Counted from the first letter of the stretch, positions 1 through 9,520 are shown. The stretch: DNA of 64,000 bases from Aurantimonas sp. HBX-1 (GCF_021391535.1 NZ_CP090066.1:1935501-1999500), one strand, 5' to 3'. Numbers and translations: made by a program. Notes: generated by a model from the sequence alone, not told the origin.

Positions 1-1810
1 TCGGGGAATCCGTGTAGAGGGGCGCAGAAACGCCGACAGGAGGAGTGGTGTTCGGCTCCACCTGGTTACCAACCGGGTTCGGATCGCCGCAGGTGCTGAA
101 CGTCTCGACGTAGTTTTCGTCACCTGGATTCACATTGTTGATGTCGGTGATGAAGAAGCCGTTGTCGTCGCCGAACTTCTCCTGCTTGTAGTTGTACGCC
201 AACTGGGCCGTGAGGTCCTCGGTGATCGGTGCGGCGATGCGGACGTCGCCGCCGGTGCGCTCGGTGTCATAGTCCCCCGAGGAACTCGTGGCGTGATAGA
301 CGTCGAAGCCGGCTGCCAGACGGCGGCCGAGGAAATACGGCTCGGTGAACGACAGCGTGTAGTTGCGCGTGTCCTGACCGAAGCCGGCCGAGACCTTGAT
401 GAACTGGCCGCGGCCGAGGAAATTGCGCTCGGTGACGCCGATCTCGGCGACCGGACCTTCGCTTTCGCCGCCGGTCGTGTAGCCGCCGCCGACGGAGAGT
501 TCGCCGGTGGCTTTCTCGACGACGTCAACGATGACGATCACCCGGTCGGGCTCGGCACCCGGCGCGGTCGAGATCGAGACGGTCTCGAAGAACTGCAGGT
601 CCTCGAGGCGCTGCTTGGCGCGCTGCACCAGCACCTGGTTGAAGGCGTCGCCTTCCGAGACGTCGAACTCGCGCCGGATGACGTAGTCGCGCGTCTTGGT
701 GTTGCCGCGGATCTCGATGCGCTCGACATAGGCGCGGGGCCCCTGGTCGATGACGTAGTCGATGGCGATCGTGCGGTTGGTGAAGTCGCGGTCGCCGCGC
801 GGCGTGACCTGGGCGAAGGCAAAGCCGGCATTGGCCACGCGGTTGGTCAGGTTGACGAGCGTGTCCTCGACCTTCTTCGCGCTGTAGACCTCGCCCGGCT
901 CCGTCTCCAGCTCGCTGTAGAGCGACTGGGTGTCAATGCCCGGCACGCTGCTGTCGATGGCGACGTCGCCGAAGGTGTAGCGCTCGCCCTCGTCCACCGT
1001 CACCGTGATGAAGTAGGCATTCTGCGCCGGGTCGAGCTCGGCGACCGAGGACACGATGCGGAAATCGGCGAAGCCGCGATTGTAATAGAAGCGACGCAGC
1101 GCTTCCTCGTCCGTGCGCAGCCGGTCTTCGGCATAGATGTCGTTGCGCTGGATGAAGCTGAGAATGCCGGATTCGCGCAGCGCGATCACCTGCTTCAGGC
1201 GCGCGTCACTGAAGGCGCTGTTGCCGACGAAGCTTATCGAGGCGATCTTGGTGCGGTCGCCTTCCTGGATGTTGAAGATGACGTTGACGCGGTTCTGGCC
1301 GATCGTCTGCGTGTTGACGCTGACGACGGCATCACTGCGGCCGATCGCCGTATAGGCATCGCGGATGGCCTGGACGTCGGCCTCGGTGGTCGCCGACGAA
1401 TAGGCGCCGCGCGGCGACGTCTGGACGGCGGCGATGAGCTGCTCGTCCTTGATCTTGGAGTTGCCCTGGAAGAGCACCTGGTTGACGATCTGGTTCTCGT
1501 CGACCTGGACCACCAGGGTACCGCCCGACTGGCTGATGCGCACGTCGGAGAAGAGGCCGGTGGAGAAGAGGCGCCGGACGGCCGCGTCCTGGTCGGCCTC
1601 GCTGACGTTCTGTCCCGGCGTTATCTGCATGAACCCGCGAACGGTATCCGCGTCGACCCGCTGATTGCCCCTCACCTCGATCCGATTGACCACGGCAGCC
1701 TGCGCAACACCAACCACGGAAAGCTGAGCACCGAGAGTCGTTGCAGCGAGAACGGTCGAAGAAAGCGCGATCGCCGAAGCAGCGCGCAGAATTTTCGTTC
1801 TAGCCATCAT
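1..1810 (-). CDS. bamA: Outer membrane protein assembly factor BamA, C-terminus beyond the window
   Basis: Central Omp85 subunit of the BAM complex, which folds and inserts beta-barrel proteins into the outer membrane. The first about 38 residues form a Sec signal ending in AQA. POTRA repeats follow to about residue 430, and the barrel begins near the GELSVGGGY segment (about residue 435). 603 codons are present; the rest lies before base 1, so this is a window truncation and not a broken gene. The start is one of two adjacent ATG codons; an AAGGTGG about 8 nt upstream favours the first. It lies downstream of rseP, the usual alphaproteobacterial order. The family call rests on translating the minus strand by eye; the long plus-strand ORF over it is a shadow. 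Confidence 0.95.
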   Translation of the reverse strand, partial: MMARTKILRAASAIALSSTVLAATTLGAQLSVVGVAQAAVVNRIEVRGNQRVDADTVRGFMQITPGQNVSEADQDAAVRRLFSTGLFSDVRISQSGGTLVVQVDENQIVNQVLFQGNSKIKDEQLIAAVQTSPRGAYSSATTEADVQAIRDAYTAIGRSDAVVSVNTQTIGQNRVNVIFNIQEGDRTKIASISFVGNSAFSDARLKQVIALRESGILSFIQRNDIYAEDRLRTDEEALRRFYYNRGFADFRIVSSVAELDPAQNAYFITVTVDEGERYTFGDVAIDSSVPGIDTQSLYSELETEPGEVYSAKKVEDTLVNLTNRVANAGFAFAQVTPRGDRDFTNRTIAIDYVIDQGPRAYVERIEIRGNTKTRDYVIRREFDVSEGDAFNQVLVQRAKQRLEDLQFFETVSISTAPGAEPDRVIVIVDVVEKATGELSVGGGYTTGGESEGPVAEIGVTERNFLGRGQFIKVSAGFGQDTRNYTLSFTEPYFLGRRLAAGFDVYHATSSSGDYDTERTGGDVRIAAPITEDLTAQLAYNYKQEKFGDDNGFFITDINNVNPGDENYVETFSTCGDPNPVGNQVEPNTTPPVGVSAPLYTDSP

Positions 1811-2017
1811 AGGCTCAACCACCTTTTTATTTCCAAGTCGCAGCCTTCTGGCCGACGGACTCGTCGATGTCTTTTACCGGCTTCCCGGGTCCGTTCAAGC
1901 AAACTGGACCGACTCCGTTGAGGAATTGGAAAAGCCGTTGCAACAGAGCCACGGGCTTCATTGCCATGGTTAATTTTTCGCAAGTCCCCCAAGTCCCCCG
2001 ACCCGGTCGAGCCTCGT

Positions 2018-3157
2018 TCAGACGAGGCCCGAAATATCGTTCCAGAAGGCGAATACCATAAGCAGCATCACGAGGGCGAGACCAATTCGGAAGCCGATCT
2101 CCTGAATGCGCTCGCTGAGCGGACGGCCGCGCACCGCCTCGTAGGCGTAGAACATCAGGTGTCCGCCATCCAGCATCGGAATCGGCAATAGATTCAACAG
2201 CCCGATCGAGACCGACAGCAGCGCCGCGAGATTGAGGAGCGCCGAAAAGCCGATCGTGGAGACCTGACCCGAAACCTGCGCGATGCGGATCGGGCCGCCG
2301 ATCTGGTCGGCGCTCTGCCGCCCGGTGACGATCTGGCCGAGAAAATCCACGGTCCGTTCGGTGACGTACCAGGTCTGGGAGAAGCCGTAGCCCAGCGATT
2401 CGAGCGCCGACATCTCCTCGACCCGGAAGGACGAGCCGTCATTGGTCGCGACAAGGCCGATGACCGGGACGTCGTAGCTGTTGCCGAACCCGTCGGTCTG
2501 GGTCTCGACGCGCGGCGTGACGGTGAGTTCGACAGGCTGGCCGCCGCGCTCGACGATCATCGTGATCGGCGTGTCGGGCCGCGCCGAGACGTAGCGCTGA
2601 AGATCGGAGAAGTAGGCGATCGGCCGTCCGTCGGCCGAGACCACGAGGTCGCCGGGCTTGAAGCCGGCCTCCGCCGCCGGTGAGCCGGCGCGGACGTCGG
2701 AGACGACAGGATCGCCGACCACGCGCCCCTCGACGAAGGCGACGCCGGCGAAGATCACGATCGCCAGGATGAAGTTCGCGATCGGCCCGGCCGCGACGGT
2801 GGCGGCGCGGCGGCCGACGCTGGCGGTCGGAAACGCACCGGCCCGGTCGGCGGGGTCCATGCGCGCCACGGCGGCATGGTCCGGCACCGAAGCCGCGTTC
2901 TCGTCACCCAGAAACTTGACGTAGCCGCCCAGCGGGATGGCGGCGAGGCGCCAGCGGGTGCCGTGGCGGTCGTTGTAGCCGACGAGTTCCGGCCCGAATC
3001 CGATCGAGAATACCAGCGCCTTGATCCCCGACCAGCGGGCGACGAGGTAGTGGCCGAGCTCGTGGAAGAACACGATTGTCGTCAGAACGAACAGGAACGG
3101 GATGATGTAGATGAGGCCCCCGCTCCAGAGACTGGATAGGCCCGCACCGATGTCCAT
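2018..3157 (-). CDS. rseP: RIP zinc metalloprotease RseP (site-2 protease)
   Basis: Membrane-embedded site-2 protease that cleaves transmembrane segments; in E. coli the substrate is the anti-sigma factor RseA. The zinc motif HELGH is at residues 32-36 inside the first membrane helix. A PDZ domain occupies the middle (about residues 125-200), and the second metal-ligand motif LDG sits at about 329-331 in the segment NLLPIPMLDGG. 379 aa, normal length. I chose the ATG over a GTG three codons earlier because AGGTG is well spaced before it. It sits between cdsA and bamA in the envelope-biogenesis cluster; no dxr lies between cdsA and rseP. The substrate here is unknown. Confidence 0.95.
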   Translation of the reverse strand: MDIGAGLSSLWSGGLIYIIPFLFVLTTIVFFHELGHYLVARWSGIKALVFSIGFGPELVGYNDRHGTRWRLAAIPLGGYVKFLGDENAASVPDHAAVARMDPADRAGAFPTASVGRRAATVAAGPIANFILAIVIFAGVAFVEGRVVGDPVVSDVRAGSPAAEAGFKPGDLVVSADGRPIAYFSDLQRYVSARPDTPITMIVERGGQPVELTVTPRVETQTDGFGNSYDVPVIGLVATNDGSSFRVEEMSALESLGYGFSQTWYVTERTVDFLGQIVTGRQSADQIGGPIRIAQVSGQVSTIGFSALLNLAALLSVSIGLLNLLPIPMLDGGHLMFYAYEAVRGRPLSERIQEIGFRIGLALVMLLMVFAFWNDISGLV

Positions 3158-3272
3158 TTTCGTCACCTGCTGCTCGTTCGCCGCGGCGCATCATCCGGCC
3201 CGCTAAGCCGCAGTCATAGCATTTCATGATCGCGTCGCAATGATGACGCGCGGCTGCGACCCGTGCGCAGTG

Positions 3273-4124
3273 TCAGATGGGAAAGATGCCGTGGGCGGGG
3301 TGGTCGAATCCCGCCAGGGCGAGGCCGACCAGCCAGGCCACGGCCGTCGCGATGATCAGTCCGTCGATCCGGTCCATCAATCCGCCGTGGCCGGGAATCA
3401 GCCGGCCCGAATCCTTCACGCCGAAGCGCCGCTTGATCCAGGACTCGTAGAGGTCACCGGCCTGTCCGAACACCGACAGGAGCGCGGCCAGCACGACGAT
3501 GAAGAGCCCGGCCGAATCCGCCACCCATTCGGCGAAGAGAACCGCGAAGACGACGCCGGCGACGAGGCCGCCGACAGCGCCCGAGATGGTCTTCTTCGGC
3601 GAGACGCGCGGCATCAGCTTCGGCCCGCCGATGCTGCGGCCGGTGAAATAGGCGAAGATGTCGGTCGGCCAGACGACCGCGATGATCAGCCCGAGCGCGG
3701 CGAGTCCCGCGGCGTCGTCACCGCGGAGCATCCCCGGCGGCAGCGAGGCGATCGCCGCGTAGAACAGCCCGCCCAGCACCCAGTCCGCCTTGCGCTCCCC
3801 GCGGTCGACGAAGGCGATGAACGCCGCGCCGCCGAGGACGATGCCGATCGCCGCGAGGTCGAAGCCGAGGATGAAGGCGACCAGCGCGAGATAGAGTGTG
3901 TGCCGGGCGAAGCGGAAGATCGGCCCCGCACGCTTCGCGCGCGTCATCCGCGACCATTCCTCAAAGACGATGATGCCCGTCGCGACGCAGAGCAGCCGGA
4001 AGGGCCAGCCTCCGAGGATGGTCAGGGCAAGGACCAGCAGGCCGAGAATGACGGCCGATATCAGCCGCGAGCGGAGATCCGTCCATGTCGGTGCTGCGAG
4101 AAGCCGTCGGAGACCAAGACCCAT
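3273..4124 (-). CDS. cdsA: Phosphatidate cytidylyltransferase CdsA
   Basis: Makes CDP-diacylglycerol from CTP and phosphatidic acid, the branch-point precursor of phosphatidylethanolamine and cardiolipin, in the inner membrane. 283 aa with multiple hydrophobic helices. The family signature is near the C-terminus (about residues 228-254), reading KRRFGVKDSGRLIPGHGG followed by a conserved MDRID. The gene starts 4 nt after the uppS stop codon, so the two are probably co-transcribed and translationally coupled. A 115-nt gap precedes rseP. Codon use and context are ordinary; I see nothing unusual in it. Confidence 0.95.
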   Translation of the reverse strand: MGLGLRRLLAAPTWTDLRSRLISAVILGLLVLALTILGGWPFRLLCVATGIIVFEEWSRMTRAKRAGPIFRFARHTLYLALVAFILGFDLAAIGIVLGGAAFIAFVDRGERKADWVLGGLFYAAIASLPPGMLRGDDAAGLAALGLIIAVVWPTDIFAYFTGRSIGGPKLMPRVSPKKTISGAVGGLVAGVVFAVLFAEWVADSAGLFIVVLAALLSVFGQAGDLYESWIKRRFGVKDSGRLIPGHGGLMDRIDGLIIATAVAWLVGLALAGFDHPAHGIFPI

Positions 4125-4128
4125 CGGC

Positions 4129-4845
4129 TCAGGATGCTATTTCGCGCGACAATCCGCCATAGCGCCGTTCGCGGCTGGCGTATTGGGCGATCGCCTCCTC
4201 GAAGGCCTTGCGGTCGAAATCCGGCCAGAGGCATGGGAGGAAGACGAACTCCGAGTAGGCTGCCTGCCACAGGAGGAAGTTCGACAGCCGCAATTCGCCG
4301 CTGGTGCGGATGATGAGATCGGGGTCGGGGATTCCGGCCGTATCCAGGTGGCTGTCGAGATAATCGGCCGTCAGCGCCTCGAGCGTCACTTCGCCGGCGG
4401 CGAATTTCGCGGCCACGCGCCGCACCGCGCGGGCGACCTCGTCCCGGGCGCCGTAGTTGAACGCCACCACCAGCGTCTGCCGCTCGTTGGCGCGCGTCAG
4501 GTTCTCCGCTTCCTCAAGCAGCGAGCGGATATCGGCGGAAAGATTGTCCCGGGCGCCGATGACGCGAACCCGAACGCCTTCCTTGTGCAGGTCGGCGAGA
4601 TCGCGGCGGATGAAGTGCTTGAGCAGCCCCATCAGCTCCTCGACCTCCTCCTGCGGACGTCGCCAGTTCTCCGAGGAGAAGGCAAACAGCGTCAGGTAGT
4701 CGATGCCGAGTTCGCCGGCGGTACGGACCGCCTGCCGGACCGCCTCGACGCCGCGCCGGTGCCCGATGCTGCGGGGCAGGCCCCGCGCATGGGCCCAGCG
4801 TCCGTTGCCGTCCATGATGATGGCGACGTGTTGGGGATGCCGCAC
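4129..4845 (-). CDS. uppS: Isoprenyl transferase / undecaprenyl diphosphate synthase UppS
   Basis: Cis-prenyltransferase that extends farnesyl diphosphate with isopentenyl diphosphate to undecaprenyl diphosphate, the lipid carrier for peptidoglycan and O-antigen. The catalytic Asp is at residue 12 in MDGNGRWA; SSENWRRP lies at about 62-69 and the RTSGELRLSNFLLWQ block at about 180-194. I chose a GTG start, giving 238 aa, because a GGAAAAGGGTGG purine run precedes it at good spacing. The ATG 38 codons upstream would extend the protein over the end of frr with unconserved, Arg-rich sequence. It lies between frr and cdsA. Confidence 0.94.
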   Translation of the reverse strand: MRHPQHVAIIMDGNGRWAHARGLPRSIGHRRGVEAVRQAVRTAGELGIDYLTLFAFSSENWRRPQEEVEELMGLLKHFIRRDLADLHKEGVRVRVIGARDNLSADIRSLLEEAENLTRANERQTLVVAFNYGARDEVARAVRRVAAKFAAGEVTLEALTADYLDSHLDTAGIPDPDLIIRTSGELRLSNFLLWQAAYSEFVFLPCLWPDFDRKAFEEAIAQYASRERRYGGLSREIAS

Positions 4846-4903
4846 CGTGATCCACCCTTTTCCGAGATTCGCGGTTTCCCGCAGGCCCGATTTTGCAGCG
4901 ATG

Positions 4904-5461
4904 CTAGACCTGCATGATTTCGGCTTCCTTGACCGATAGCATCTTCTCGATCTCGGCAATGGTGTCGTCGGTCATCTTCTGGACCCGATCGGAGGTCTGG
5001 CGGCTCTCGTCCTGCCCAATTTCCCCGTCCTTCTCCAGCTTCTTCAGCGTGTCCATGCCGTCCCGCCGGACATGGCGGGCGGCGATCTTGGCACCCTCGC
5101 CATACTGGTGGGCCACCTTGACCAGCTCCTTGCGGCGCTGCTCGTTGAGCTCGGGCAGCGGGATGCGCAGCGTCGTGCCGTCGGTGATCGGATTGAGACC
5201 GAGGCTGCTCTCGCGGATCGCCCGCTCCACCTTGCCGACCATCTGCTTGTCCCAGACCGTGACGGCGACCATCCGCGCCTCGGGCGCCGTGACGTTGGCG
5301 ACCTGGTTGAGGGGCATCTGGTTCCCGTATGCCTCGACGGTGATCGGATCCAGCAGGTTCGGCGAGGCGCGTCCCGTCCGCAGGCCCGCCAGATCGCTTT
5401 TGAGGCTGGAGATCGCGCCGTCCATGCGGCGCTTGAGTTCGTTCAGGTCAAGTTCGGCCAT
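4904..5461 (-). CDS. frr: Ribosome recycling factor
   Basis: Works with EF-G to split post-termination ribosomes. 185 aa, the standard length. The N-terminus (MAELDLNELKRRMDGA) and the segment LRTGRASPNLLDPI are typical of the family, and the sequence is rich in charged helices as expected for the three-helix domain. The start is supported by GAGG 6 nt upstream. It follows pyrH by 33 nt and precedes uppS; the pyrH-frr pairing is widely conserved in bacteria. Confidence 0.97.
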   Translation of the reverse strand: MAELDLNELKRRMDGAISSLKSDLAGLRTGRASPNLLDPITVEAYGNQMPLNQVANVTAPEARMVAVTVWDKQMVGKVERAIRESSLGLNPITDGTTLRIPLPELNEQRRKELVKVAHQYGEGAKIAARHVRRDGMDTLKKLEKDGEIGQDESRQTSDRVQKMTDDTIAEIEKMLSVKEAEIMQV

Positions 5462-5494
5462 CGGTTCCTCTTTCGGCAGTACGGACGCAGGCGG

Positions 5495-6214
5495 TCAGTC
5501 AGAGACGATCGTCGCCCGACCTCCGCCAGACAGTATCTTGGCGAATTCACCCTTCTCGTGGATGGAGAACACCACGATGGGGATATGGTTCTCACGCGCC
5601 AATGCCACGGCGGCAATGTCCATGACGGCGAGCCCGCGGCCGAGCACCTCGTCATGGGTCAGCCTATCGAAGCGGACGGCGTCGGGATTGTGCTTGGGGT
5701 CGTCGGAATAGATGCCGTCGACCTGGGTGCCCTTGAACAAGGCGGCAGCGCCCATCTCCGCCGCTCGCAGCGCGCCGGCGGAATCGGTGGTGAAGAAGGG
5801 GTTGCCGGTACCGCCGGCAAAGATCACCACGCGCCCGGCCGCCTGGTGCGCCAGCGCCGTCCGTTGCGAGAAGCTTTCGCAGATCTCCGGCATGGCGATC
5901 GCGGAAAGCACGATCGTGTCGATGCCCAGCTTGGTCAGGGAGGTGCGCAGCGCCAGCGCGTTGATGACGGTCCCCAGCATGCCCATGTGGTCGCCGGTCA
6001 CCCGGTCGCCGCCCTTCGACGCCACCGCGACGCCGCGGAAGATGTTGCCGCCCCCGACGACCACGGAGATCTCAACGCCCAGCCGCCGCGCGTCGGCGAT
6101 GTCGGAAGCAATCCGGTCGGCGACGGCGACGTCGATGCCGAAACCCTGGTCGCCCATCAGCGCCTCGCCGGACACCTTCAGAAGTACGCGGCGGTAGCGG
6201 ATTTCGGACGTCAT
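5495..6214 (-). CDS. pyrH: Uridylate kinase PyrH
   Basis: Phosphorylates UMP to UDP in pyrimidine nucleotide synthesis; a hexameric amino-acid-kinase-fold enzyme, usually allosterically controlled by GTP and UTP. The N-terminal KVSGEALMG phosphate loop, the GGGNIFRG loop and the VTGDHMGMLGT segment are visible. About 239 aa. Two ATG codons are adjacent; AAGGTGA is better spaced from the second, which I use. It is separated from tsf by about 200 nt that contain a terminator-like hairpin, so it may have its own promoter or be expressed by read-through. Confidence 0.96.
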   Translation of the reverse strand: MTSEIRYRRVLLKVSGEALMGDQGFGIDVAVADRIASDIADARRLGVEISVVVGGGNIFRGVAVASKGGDRVTGDHMGMLGTVINALALRTSLTKLGIDTIVLSAIAMPEICESFSQRTALAHQAAGRVVIFAGGTGNPFFTTDSAGALRAAEMGAAALFKGTQVDGIYSDDPKHNPDAVRFDRLTHDEVLGRGLAVMDIAAVALARENHIPIVVFSIHEKGEFAKILSGGGRATIVSD

Positions 6215-6367
6215 CATTCACCTTGCTTGCGTCCGCAATTCCCTGCGGGCGGCCGATCGGCGCCTGAGGTATGCCGGATGGAGACGGGCGGGAGGTTTCT
6301 GCGGCGAGCCGATGCGGCGCATGGGCGGCCCGTCTCGCCCCCGCTTAGTTGGCCTGCGATACAATAA

Positions 6368-6394
6368 GGGCGCCCGCTTGTGAAGCGGACGCCC
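6368..6394 (-). terminator. Intrinsic terminator after tsf
   Basis: A 12-bp stem with one mismatch and a 3-nt loop, followed on the minus strand by TTATTGT. It lies about 25 nt after the tsf stop codon, so it probably ends or attenuates the rpsB-tsf transcript before pyrH. Confidence 0.7.
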
Positions 6395-6416
6395 TCTCGC
6401 CGGTCGAAACGCGGGA

Positions 6417-7343
6417 TTACTTCTTGCCGGCGGCCGCGGCGACCTCGGCGGCGAAGTCGCCTTCTTCCTTCTCGATCCCCTCGCCGAGGGCGAAGCGAAC
6501 GAAACCGGTGATCTTGGCCGGCGCCCCGAACGAGGCCTCGGCCTCGGCCAGCGCCTTCTCGACCGTCAGGTCGGGATTGATCACGAAGCCCTGCTTCAGC
6601 AGCACGACTTCCTCGTAGAACTTGCGCAGCCGGCCCTCGACCATCTTCTCGATGATGTTGTCCGGCTTGCCCGACTGGCGGGCCTGGTCGACGAAGATCG
6701 CCTTCTCCCGCTCGACCGTGGCGGCGTCGATCTCGTCGGCGGTCAGCGCCAGCGGATTGGTCGCCGCGACATGCATCGCGACCTGGCGGCCGAACTGCGT
6801 GAGCGCCGCCTTGTCGCCGGTCGACTCGATCGCGACCAGCACGCCCAGCTTGCCGAGGCCGTCGGCGACCTGGTTGTGGATGTAGGACGCAACGACACCG
6901 TCACCGACCGACAGCATGGCCGAACGGCGCAGGCTCATGTTCTCGCCGATGGTCGCGATCGTGTCGCGGATCGTGTCGGTGACCGACTTGGAGGCGCCCG
7001 GATAGGTCGCGGCGCCAACCGCCTCGACCGAGCCGTCGGTGGTCAGCGCGACCGCGGCGACATTGCGGACCAGCGTCTGGAACGCATCGTTGCGGGCGAC
7101 GAAGTCGGTCTCGGAATTGACCTCGACGACGACCGCGCGGGTGCCGTCGGACGCCGCGCCGACCAAGCCCTCGGCAGCGGTGCGGCCGGACTTCTTGTCG
7201 GCCTTGGCGATGCCCTTGGTGCGCAGCCAGTCGACCGCCGCTTCCATGTCGCCACCGGTCTCGGCGAGAGCGGTCTTGCAGTCCATCATGCCTGCGCCGG
7301 TCATCTCGCGCAGTTCTTTTACCATCGCAGCGGTGATCGCCAT
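6417..7343 (-). CDS. tsf: Elongation factor Ts
   Basis: Guanine nucleotide exchange factor that regenerates EF-Tu-GTP. 308 aa, the usual length for alphaproteobacteria. The N-terminal UBA-like domain carries the signature LREMTGAGMMDCKTAL near residues 11-26, followed by the dimerisation and core domains (ETDFVARN is visible). The start is an internal ATG, preceded by AAGAGG six nt upstream, giving MAITAAMVKELREMTG; an earlier in-frame ATG adds ten unconserved residues. It is downstream of rpsB, as in most bacteria. Confidence 0.97.
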   Translation of the reverse strand: MAITAAMVKELREMTGAGMMDCKTALAETGGDMEAAVDWLRTKGIAKADKKSGRTAAEGLVGAASDGTRAVVVEVNSETDFVARNDAFQTLVRNVAAVALTTDGSVEAVGAATYPGASKSVTDTIRDTIATIGENMSLRRSAMLSVGDGVVASYIHNQVADGLGKLGVLVAIESTGDKAALTQFGRQVAMHVAATNPLALTADEIDAATVEREKAIFVDQARQSGKPDNIIEKMVEGRLRKFYEEVVLLKQGFVINPDLTVEKALAEAEASFGAPAKITGFVRFALGEGIEKEEGDFAAEVAAAAGKK

Positions 7344-7483
7344 GTTTGCCTCTTCAGAAATCATTGGGCGCACCGGTCCGGTCCGAACGGGTGCGCCAGA
7401 ATTGTGACGCCGTCATTACGCGACGCAGCAGATCGATCTTGAGGCGGGCGGGTGCCGGTCGTACCGGCTCCCGCCCCGCCGGA

Positions 7484-8332
7484 TCAGGCGGTGGTTTCGG
7501 CAGTCGCCTCGGCCGGCGCGGCCTCGCCTTCCGGCGCGGCGACTTCGGCGGTGGCTTCCTCGGCGGGCGCCTCCTCGGCCGGGAGATCCTCCTCGACCGG
7601 AGCGTCCTCAAGAGCGCCGAGATCGACGCCGGTGTCGCCCTGCTGGCGAGCGATGCCGTCGACGGCGGCACGGGCGATCAGGTCGCAGTAGAGCGTGATC
7701 GCGCGGGCGGCGTCGTCATTGCCCGGGATCGGGTAGTCGATCGGCAGCGGATCGCAGTTGGAATCGACGACGGCGACGATCGGGATGTGCAGCCGCTTGG
7801 CTTCCTCGATCGCGATCGACTCCTTGTTGGTGTCGATGATGAAGATCATGTCCGGCACGCCGCCCATGTCCTTGATGCCGCCGAGCGCCCGGTCGAGCTT
7901 GTCGCGCTCGCGCTGCAGCGTCAGGCGCTCCTTCTTGGTGAAGGCGCGGGCCTCGCCGCCGGCGAGCATCTCGTCGAGCTTGCGCAGCCGCTGGATCGAG
8001 TTGGAAATGGTCTTCCAGTTGGTCAGCATGCCGCCGAGCCAGCGGGCGTTGACGTAGTACTGGGCCGAGCGCTGTGCGGCGTCGGCGACGATGTCGGACG
8101 CCTGGCGCTTGGTGCCGACGAACAGCACGCGGCCGCCGCGGGCGACCGTGTCGGAGACGGCCTGGAGCGCGCGGTGCAGCAGCGGCACCGTCTGGCCGAG
8201 GTCGAGGATGTGGATGTTGTTGCGGGCGCCGAAGATATAGGGCGCCATCTTCGGGTTCCAGCGATGCGTCTGGTGGCCGAAATGGACGCCCGCTTCGAGC
8301 AGCTGGCGCATGGAGTAGTCTGGCAGAGCCAT
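7484..8332 (-). CDS. rpsB: 30S ribosomal protein S2
   Basis: Small-subunit protein needed for S1 assembly and mRNA binding. 282 aa, about 25-40 residues longer than typical S2. The core begins MALPDYSMRQLLEAGVHFGH, with RWNPKM just behind. The extra length is a C-terminal tail rich in Ala, Glu and Pro, which looks disordered. The start is set by AAGGAAAC upstream; a longer reading frame adds 52 unconserved residues. It opens the rpsB-tsf transcript; a candidate promoter lies about 130-155 nt upstream. Autoregulation by S2 is known in E. coli but cannot be seen here. Confidence 0.97.
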   Translation of the reverse strand: MALPDYSMRQLLEAGVHFGHQTHRWNPKMAPYIFGARNNIHILDLGQTVPLLHRALQAVSDTVARGGRVLFVGTKRQASDIVADAAQRSAQYYVNARWLGGMLTNWKTISNSIQRLRKLDEMLAGGEARAFTKKERLTLQRERDKLDRALGGIKDMGGVPDMIFIIDTNKESIAIEEAKRLHIPIVAVVDSNCDPLPIDYPIPGNDDAARAITLYCDLIARAAVDGIARQQGDTGVDLGALEDAPVEEDLPAEEAPAEEATAEVAAPEGEAAPAEATAETTA

Positions 8333-8459
8333 CGGATGTTTCCTTTTCCGGTTGAGCCTCCACGGAACGAAGCGGCCCTTTGGCCGCCACCGGTGGATCG
8401 CGTCGACCGAGCTGGAGCCCAACCGTCGAAACCCGACTTCCGTGTGTGGAATGGACGCG

Positions 8460-8488
8460 CGAATAACGCAAAAGCGGGAGAAGCGCAA
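8460..8488 (-). promoter_or_regulatory. Candidate promoter of rpsB-tsf
   Basis: On the minus strand a TTGCGC element (8483-8488) is separated by 17 nt from TATTCG (8460-8465), a plausible housekeeping sigma-factor promoter about 130 nt upstream of rpsB. Assigned by eye only. Confidence 0.4.
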
Positions 8489-8543
8489 GCTTTGGGGGCT
8501 ACCGTCGCGGGCTTCGCGGGCGGCGCGCGGTCGTCCGCAAGCC

Positions 8544-9392
8544 TCAGGGACAGTCGGGATTGCCCAGCAGATCGAGGCTCGCGAGGCCGCCGGTCAGCGC
8601 ATAGCCGTCGAAGCGCAGCACCAGATCGTCCGAGACGCCGTTCTCATAGAGCGTATAGGCGGTCTCGAAGACCGGCATGCCGTCGCCATCGCTGTCGGAA
8701 TTGTAGAAGGATTCGCTGATGCGCCAGGAGCGCAGGCCGGCGAGCTGGTCGGATGGGTCCGCCGCCTTTTCCGCGCCGGCGTCCTGCCCGCCGGCAGACG
8801 GGGCTTCGGGACGCGGCGCGTCCGGCCTTAGCGTGTTGTCCGATCCGGCGGGGCCGATGATCGCCGTGCTGGTCAGCTCCTTCTGCGGATCGTCGTCGCC
8901 GTCATAGAGCGCCGTCTCGACGATCCGTTCGCCGGCCTCGGCCTTCTCGATCAGCGAGCGCGTGTGCTGCATCGGGAACAGCGCGCGCGGGATGTCGACG
9001 CTGCGGACCCCCGGTTCGGTGAAGGTGACCACGGTGCGCCCGCCGTCGGTGGCGGCGGTGCCGCTCACCGTGTCCTGCGGGCTGGAATCGACGAAGGTCC
9101 GGGTCTTGAACTCGAACCAAGAGCCGTCCCGCGACTCCCGCGATTCCGTCTGCTGGTCGGTGACGATCAGCTCCTGCTCCTGCTGGAAGCGCGCAACGAA
9201 GCGGTAGTCGAGGTCATAGGCGTCGCAGTCGCCGGAGATCGCCACCGCGATCCGCCCTTCCGCCCCGACCATGTCGCTGGAATCGTCCGATAGAGAGAGA
9301 TCGTAGGAAGCCCGGTGAAGCGCCAGGTCGGCCGCCGCTGCGGGCGCCGCGCCGGCACCGAGCAGCAGGAACGCGATGGAGGTGGCTCGCAT
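8544..9392 (-). CDS. eipB: EipB family cell-envelope integrity protein (DUF1849)
   Basis: Periplasmic protein of the DUF1849 family; the Brucella homologue EipB is needed for envelope integrity and forms a beta-spiral fold. 282 aa with an N-terminal signal peptide ending near AAAA at residues 18-21. Two cysteines, C56 (GDCDAYDLDYRF) and C281 (NPDCP), match the conserved pair reported to form a disulfide in this family. A low-complexity Pro/Ala/Gly/Asp linker lies at about 185-215. It converges with no neighbour: rpsB is upstream in another unit and a divergent ridA-like gene begins about 130 nt from its start. The family call is from recognition of sequence pattern. Confidence 0.85.
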   Translation of the reverse strand: MRATSIAFLLLGAGAAPAAAADLALHRASYDLSLSDDSSDMVGAEGRIAVAISGDCDAYDLDYRFVARFQQEQELIVTDQQTESRESRDGSWFEFKTRTFVDSSPQDTVSGTAATDGGRTVVTFTEPGVRSVDIPRALFPMQHTRSLIEKAEAGERIVETALYDGDDDPQKELTSTAIIGPAGSDNTLRPDAPRPEAPSAGGQDAGAEKAADPSDQLAGLRSWRISESFYNSDSDGDGMPVFETAYTLYENGVSDDLVLRFDGYALTGGLASLDLLGNPDCP

Positions 9393-9520
9393 GTCGGCTC
9401 GATCTTTCGCTGCAACGGCGGATGGGCTACCGCTCGACGGAATTCCGGGGTTCGGAACCGCAGGCCGACAAGGCGCCTCGGGACCGGACGCTGGTATCCG
9501 TCACGGCAAAGGAAGACAAC

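Noticed and set aside
293..1921. 542-aa plus-strand ORF at the left edge
   Set aside because: Antisense to bamA, whose minus-strand translation gives a signal peptide, POTRA repeats and barrel start.
3158..3272. Missing dxr between cdsA and rseP
   Set aside because: Absent here, but as far as I recall dxr lies elsewhere in several Hyphomicrobiales, so not a deletion.
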